The notes beneath the pieces were generated by a model, which saw only the letters and a list, made by a program, of their open reading frames with translations, was not told the DNA's origin and made no database searches. Below, piece by piece: positions 60,058 to 64,000 of a stretch of 64,000 nucleotides of DNA (positions within the stretch are counted from its first letter, which is position 1; the number at the start of each line of letters is the position of its first letter). Source of the stretch: Alphaproteobacteria bacterium. Lineage in GTDB: Bacteria > Pseudomonadota > Alphaproteobacteria > UBA8366 > GCA-2717185. The DNA is taken from assembly GCA_012103325.1 (NCBI GenBank), contig WLWY01000003.1, positions 186,001 to 250,000 on the forward strand. Reading direction: 5' to 3'. The translations under genes were made by a program, and so were the position numbers.

Positions 60058-60570
60058 TCACGAATGCCGTGCGGCAAGCGCGCGATTTTCGGCGGGTATG
60101 CGAATACTCATCAAGATGGCATTGGCGGCGGAAAAAATCAGCGCCAATACCCAGTCGCCGAACGCGAGCGGCAACAGCGCGATCTCCGCGGCAACGATCA
60201 AGTAGTTCGGATGTTGCACCCAACGGTAAGGCCCGCGCTTAACAAGCGGCGCGTCGGGCACGGTTATGATCCGTGTCGTCCAATATCGGCCAAGGCTGAC
60301 AATGACCCAAACCCGCGCGATTTGCAGCAGCAGAAATGCGGCGATCAGCCAAAGATTTCCTACTGTCCCTGGTGGGATGACTAGGAACAGGGCCACCAGC
60401 CAAGCAGTGTGAAGGGTGACGATCAAGCCATAATGGCCACGGCCGACTTCCGTGCCGCCTTCGGCCAGCAGACGGGCCGTGTTGCGGCGGGCGAGAACCA
60501 GTTCGCCGAGACGCTGCACCGCAACGGCAATGATTAGCCATTGGGCGATTCCCCAGCCGTCCGGGTTCAT
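60058..60570 (-). CDS. Isoprenylcysteine carboxyl methyltransferase (ICMT)-like membrane methyltransferase
   Basis: The protein has 170 aa from the ATG at 60570, which overlaps the stop of the polyketide synthase gene (ATGA). It has four to five transmembrane spans. The C-terminal ICMT motif is visible: APLVKRGPYRWVQHPNYLIV followed by AAEIALLPLAFGDWVLALIF and RIPAENRALAAR. Bacterial proteins of this type next to type III polyketide synthases, such as SrsB in Streptomyces, O-methylate phenolic lipids. That is the most likely role here. Confidence 0.8.
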   Translation of the reverse strand: MNPDGWGIAQWLIIAVAVQRLGELVLARRNTARLLAEGGTEVGRGHYGLIVTLHTAWLVALFLVIPPGTVGNLWLIAAFLLLQIARVWVIVSLGRYWTTRIITVPDAPLVKRGPYRWVQHPNYLIVAAEIALLPLAFGDWVLALIFSAANAILMSIRIPAENRALAARHS

Positions 60571-61631
60571 GGGTGACGCTCCAAGGTTGCGAACCCGGCT
60601 GTAAAGCCCGGCCCTAAGGCCGATAGCAAGAGGAGCCCGGTCGCATCGTCGGCCAGGAAAAGCTCGAGCACGAAAAAGACGGTGGCCGCGGACATGTTGC
60701 CGAAATCCCGCAAGACCTCGCGCGCGTGGCGCAGTGCATCCGGCGGCAGGCCCAGGGCCTCGGTCATGGCGGAAAGCACTTTGGCCCCGCCCGGGTGCGG
60801 TACGATGTGATCGATTGCCGCGAGCGAGAGCCCGTTCGCCGCCAGGAAACCATGCAACGCGTCCGGAAACTGCGTCATAACGAGATCCGGAATATCGCGG
60901 CTGAACAGGACACCGAGCCCGTCTTCCTGGAGTTGCCATCCCATGACATCCAGCGAGTCCGGCCAGGTATGCTCGCCGCTGGCGCCTATGGCCGGTCCGC
61001 GGTCGGTCGAATTCTCGATCAGTAACGCCGCTGCGCCGTCGCCAAACAGGGCCGTGGCGACGATATTGCTTTTCGAGAGGTCGCCGCTCCGGAAGGTGAG
61101 GCCGCAAAGCTCCACGACGAGAAGCAGCCAGCGTGCGTCGGGTTTCGCCTGCACAAGGCTCGCTACGCGGTTCAGGCCGAGCACGCCGCCGGCGCAGCCC
61201 AGTCCGAATATGGGAAGGCGCTGAACGTTACGTCGAAACGGCATTTCTTCGAGCAACAGCGCATCCAGACTTGGCGTTGCGATGCCGGTCGTGGAGACGA
61301 CCGCGATGCCGTCGACGTCAGACGGATGAAGGCCTGCCTTCTCCAGGCAATCCTGCGCCGCCGCGCGGATGAGAGAAACAGCATTGCGAATATAAAGGTC
61401 GTTGCGCTCGCGCCACCCGTGATCCTCCAGGTACCACTCCAGTCCGACGCAGGAGTACCGCGTTTCAATGCCGGCATTCCGGTAGATCGGCGACATTCGC
61501 TCGAACGCATTGCCACGGCCGGCGAAAATTGTCCGGCTGGCAGCCTCAACCTCATCCTGACGCAGAACATGGGGCGGCACGGCGGTAGCGAGCGCGCATA
61601 GCCGAGGCGAGGGGACGCGATGTGGGTCCAT
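60567..61631 (-). CDS. Type III polyketide synthase (chalcone/alkylresorcinol synthase family)
   Basis: The protein has 354 aa. The catalytic triad is Cys146 in FGLGCAGGVLGL, His279 in DHIVPHPGGAKV and Asn312 in DFGNMSAATVFFVLE. Other family text: DVDGIAVVSTTGIATPSLDA and ALFGDGAAALLIEN. Homodimeric type III synthases extend an acyl-CoA with malonyl-CoA and cyclise the product to alkylpyrones or alkylresorcinols. The coupled ICMT-like gene suggests a methylated phenolic lipid for the envelope (inference). There is no hydroxylase gene adjacent, unlike srsABC. Confidence 0.9.
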   Translation of the reverse strand: MDPHRVPSPRLCALATAVPPHVLRQDEVEAASRTIFAGRGNAFERMSPIYRNAGIETRYSCVGLEWYLEDHGWRERNDLYIRNAVSLIRAAAQDCLEKAGLHPSDVDGIAVVSTTGIATPSLDALLLEEMPFRRNVQRLPIFGLGCAGGVLGLNRVASLVQAKPDARWLLLVVELCGLTFRSGDLSKSNIVATALFGDGAAALLIENSTDRGPAIGASGEHTWPDSLDVMGWQLQEDGLGVLFSRDIPDLVMTQFPDALHGFLAANGLSLAAIDHIVPHPGGAKVLSAMTEALGLPPDALRHAREVLRDFGNMSAATVFFVLELFLADDATGLLLLSALGPGFTAGFATLERHP

Positions 61632-61785
61632 TCCGCACTTTCTATCACGTTACCGCTCGACATCGTACTGACCTCACAGCGATTTCACTGTGACGTCTTG
61701 ATGAAGCTTGCGAATTATTAACCCGAACATCATATCTAGCCCGAATGCCGCAACGCGACGCTGTAGATTTGGGGGCGTCATCAAC

Positions 61786-62595
61786 ATGACTGAAGACAAT
61801 ACAAACAACGGAAGGCGCAGCGCTGCGAAACGGCGGTTGATGCGGCGGCGTTTCCGCGTTATTCCGCGCTTGCGCGCCTATTTTTTCGCAGGCGTTCTGG
61901 TGACGACACCGCTGGCGGCGACGTTCCTTGTCGCATGGTGGTTCATCGGCGTCGTCGACGATTACATCGTCCCGATGATTCCCGATGGCTGGAATCCCGA
62001 TCACTACCTGAAGGAAACGGTTGGGCTGGAAATCGGCCTGCCGGGCCTCGGTCTGGTCGTTCTACTCATTGTCATAACGCTGATCGGGGCGCTAACCGCC
62101 GGCTTCCTTGGTCGTCTGGTTCTAACCATCGGTGAGCGGATCCTGGCCCAAATGCCGGTCATTCGGAGCGTTTACAGCGCGATCAAACAGGTACTCGAAA
62201 CGATTCTTAAGCAGCAATCCAAGGCGTTTCGCCAGGCCGTTCTTATCGAATATCCGCGCCGGGGGATCTGGGCGGTCGGATTTATTACAGGGACGACGGA
62301 AGGCGAGGTGCAAAACCTCACAATGCAGGAAGTGGTCAACGTATTCCTGCCGACGACGCCGAACCCGACATCGGGGTTCCTGCTCTTCGTGCCCAGCAAA
62401 GACGTCGTGCTCTTGAGCATGAGTGTCGAAGAGGCTGTCAAAATGGTCATTTCCGGTGGGATTGTAACGCCGCCGGACCGCCGGACCGAGGAGGAGAAAT
62501 CGAAACCTGTAGTCTCCGCCGATACCTATGAAAGCATCGACCTTATGCGGGAGAAGGAGGGATTGAAGGCCCCCTTCACCCGGAGCGAAGATTGA
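61786..62595 (+). CDS. DUF502 family membrane protein
   Basis: The protein has 269 aa from the ATG at 61786 (GGGGG upstream); the frame is open further upstream without support. After a basic N-terminus it has two transmembrane spans (YFFAGVLVTTPLAATFLVAW and GLGLVVLLIVITLIGALTAG). Then comes the DUF502 core: ILAQMPVIRSVYSAIKQVLE, AVLIEYPRRGIWAVGFITGT and VFLPTTPNPTSGFLLFVPSK. Its function is unknown; proteins of this family are widespread inner-membrane proteins. Its 3' end overlaps the 3' end of recG by 20 bp (convergent). Confidence 0.9.
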   Translation: MTEDNTNNGRRSAAKRRLMRRRFRVIPRLRAYFFAGVLVTTPLAATFLVAWWFIGVVDDYIVPMIPDGWNPDHYLKETVGLEIGLPGLGLVVLLIVITLIGALTAGFLGRLVLTIGERILAQMPVIRSVYSAIKQVLETILKQQSKAFRQAVLIEYPRRGIWAVGFITGTTEGEVQNLTMQEVVNVFLPTTPNPTSGFLLFVPSKDVVLLSMSVEEAVKMVISGGIVTPPDRRTEEEKSKPVVSADTYESIDLMREKEGLKAPFTRSED

Positions 62596-64000
62596 GAATC
62601 GCCGCATCCCGTTCGAAGAGATAGAGAAGGGTCCGCAGAGCGCCACCGCGCGGCGATTTGAGGGACGGGTCGCGCTCCAGTATCAGGCGTGCATCGTCAC
62701 GTGCGACGGCAAGCAATTCGGCATGTGCGGCAAGGTCTGCGAGTCGAAATTCCGGAAGACCGCTTTGCCGCGTGCCGAGTACTTCACCGGCGCCGCGTAG
62801 GCGCAAATCTTCTTCGGCGATGCGGAATCCGTCTTCGGTCTCGCGCAGGATCTTGAGCCGGGACCGGGCTGTGTCGCCCAGCGGTTGCCCAAAGAGCAGC
62901 AGGCAACGCGACGCTTTTTCACCGCGGCCAATCCGTCCCCGAAGCTGGTGCAACTGTGCAAGGCCGAAGCGCTCCGCGTGCTCGATCACGATGATCGTCG
63001 CATCCGGCACATCGACGCCGACCTCGATCACAGTAGTCGCAACCAGGATACGCGCTGAACCCGTTGCGAAGCGTTCGATAGCAGCGTCCTTTTCGGCACT
63101 TTTCATGCGGCCATGCACCAAGGCTACGGCATCTCCGAAGCGCGCCGAAAGTTCCCGGTGCCGCGCCTCGGCAGCCGCCATATCGGAGACTTCGCTTTCC
63201 TCCACGAGAGGGCAGACCCAATAGGCCTTGGCACCCTGACCCAATGCCCGCGCAACACCGTCGATCACGTCCGGCAACCGCTCCAGTGAGATCGTTCTCG
63301 TATCGACGGGGAGGCGCCCCGCGGGTTTCTCCGTCAGGCGTGAGACGTCCAGGTCGCCGTAAACCGTCAGTGTCAGGGTTCGGGGGATCGGCGTCGCCGT
63401 CATGACGAGGACATCGACACCACGCCCTTTTTCCGTCAGCGAGAGACGCTGATGGACCCCGAACCGGTGCTGCTCGTCGATCACCGCGACCATTAGATCC
63501 TGAAATTCAACACCGGCCTGAAAGATCGCATGGGTACCGACGAGGATGTCGATTTCGCCATTGGCGAGCCGTGCCAACAATTCCTGCCGCCCCTTTCCCT
63601 TGTCTCGCCCGGTCAGTATCGCCGTCCGGACGCCGGAGCCCTCCAGAAGGGCGGTGATCGTCGCGGAGTGCTGCCGCGCGAGGATTTCCGTTGGCGCCAT
63701 GATCGCGGCCTGCCCGCCGCATTCGATGGCGTTCAGCAGGGTGAACAGCGCGACCACGGTCTTGCCGCTGCCAACGTCCCCTTGCAGCAGGCGCAGCATT
63801 GCGCCATCGGCCGCCATATCATCGCGGATTTCCTTCAGCGCCAGTTTTTGCGTATCGGTGAGAGCGAACGGCAGGGATTTCAGAACGCTACGCCGCAACG
63901 CGCCGTCGCCCTTTAGCTTGCGCCCGTTTCCGCGCTTTTGCCGGGCGCGCATCACCGCCAATGTGAGCTGATTGGCAAGCAACTCGTCATAGGCGAGACG
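62576..64000 (-). CDS. recG: ATP-dependent DNA helicase RecG (C-terminal part; 5' end outside window)
   Basis: About 474 residues are visible, from the start of the helicase core to the C-terminus; the wedge domain lies beyond the window edge. Motifs: LQGDVGSGKTVVALF (Walker A), AAIMAPTEILARQH (Ia), VAVIDEQHRFGV (DEQH, motif II), LVMTATPIPRTL (III), VATTVIEVGVDVPDATIIVI (V), HQLRGRIGRGEKASRCLLLF (VI), and the RecG-specific FRIAEEDLRLRGAGEVLGTR followed by QSGLPEFRLADL. RecG remodels stalled replication forks and branched DNA. Confidence 0.96.
   Translation of the reverse strand, partial: RLAYDELLANQLTLAVMRARQKRGNGRKLKGDGALRRSVLKSLPFALTDTQKLALKEIRDDMAADGAMLRLLQGDVGSGKTVVALFTLLNAIECGGQAAIMAPTEILARQHSATITALLEGSGVRTAILTGRDKGKGRQELLARLANGEIDILVGTHAIFQAGVEFQDLMVAVIDEQHRFGVHQRLSLTEKGRGVDVLVMTATPIPRTLTLTVYGDLDVSRLTEKPAGRLPVDTRTISLERLPDVIDGVARALGQGAKAYWVCPLVEESEVSDMAAAEARHRELSARFGDAVALVHGRMKSAEKDAAIERFATGSARILVATTVIEVGVDVPDATIIVIEHAERFGLAQLHQLRGRIGRGEKASRCLLLFGQPLGDTARSRLKILRETEDGFRIAEEDLRLRGAGEVLGTRQSGLPEFRLADLAAHAELLAVARDDARLILERDPSLKSPRGGALRTLLYLFERDAAILNLRSG

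Noticed and set aside
61674..61693. TCACAG-N8-CTGTGA upstream of the polyketide synthase as a Crp/Fnr site
   Set aside because: The half-sites are in the opposite order to the TGTGA-N6-TCACA pattern, so it does not fit the family consensus.
1..64000. CRISPR arrays
   Set aside because: No series of regularly spaced short direct repeats was seen anywhere in the window.

Overview
The window is a stretch of an alphaproteobacterial chromosome, probably Rhodospirillales or a neighbouring order. The evidence is FlbT/FlaF/FliX flagellar regulators, a CckA-type hybrid kinase directly behind flhB, TTAA-N7-TTAA (CtrA-type) boxes, sigma-54 (-24/-12) flagellar promoters, an FhlB-like switch-domain protein, and a DksA lacking most of its zinc-finger cysteines.

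Layout. 1-1829: the end of an outer-membrane beta-barrel protein, a small membrane protein and the broken C-terminal end of a helicase-phospholipase D protein. 1830-4250: IS66-family element copy 1. 4251-46493: a flagellar locus of about 42 kb. It starts with an IS-truncated fliK-like gene and flaG. A modification island follows (TPR-glycosyltransferase, two DegT-type aminotransferases, FemAB-like and GNAT acyltransferases, methyltransferase, PhyH-type dioxygenase). Then come two 275-codon flagellin genes, flbT-flaF, a second TPR-glycosyltransferase (FlmG-like), flgI-flgJ-flgN-flgK-flgL, fliX, dksA, flgF-flgG-flgA-flgH, fliL-fliM-DUF6468-motE, cheY-cheZ, two motB-like genes, a periplasmic AMIN/TPR gene split over two frames, fhlB-fliO-fliP, and flgB-flgC-fliE-fliQ-fliR-flhB-cckA. 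It ends in an IS-truncated O-antigen-ligase-like gene. 46494-48914: IS66 copy 2. 48915-55291: an accessory segment with a LexA-type HTH gene, unrecognised ORFs and a glycine-betaine-type ABC transporter. 55292-57712: IS66 copy 3. 57713-64000: a broken XRE regulator, tRNA-Lys, a secreted protein, a Crp/Fnr regulator, a type III polyketide synthase with an ICMT-like methyltransferase, a DUF502 protein and recG (partial).

How it works together. Eight sigma-54-type promoter matches precede fliK, flaG, both flagellins, flbT, flgI, flgF and flgB. Two perfect CtrA-type boxes lie upstream of the modification island and of cheY. With cckA at the end of the flhB operon, this suggests a Caulobacter-like link of flagellar expression to the cell cycle. 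The modification island and the FlmG-like protein beside the flagellins suggest soluble, TPR-guided glycosylation of flagellin with an unusual amino sugar.

Most striking points: (i) the first flagellin gene is out of frame by one A in an A7 run at codons 3-5; (ii) a 260-bp inverted-repeat element sits exactly on the stop codon of a motB-like gene with a TAA duplication; (iii) none of the three IS66 copies has matching 8-bp flanks and four of their six junctions cut genes, so they mark rearrangements or assembly joins; (iv) the sigma-54-driven leader of flagellin 2 carries three consecutive hairpins, a candidate FlbT target.
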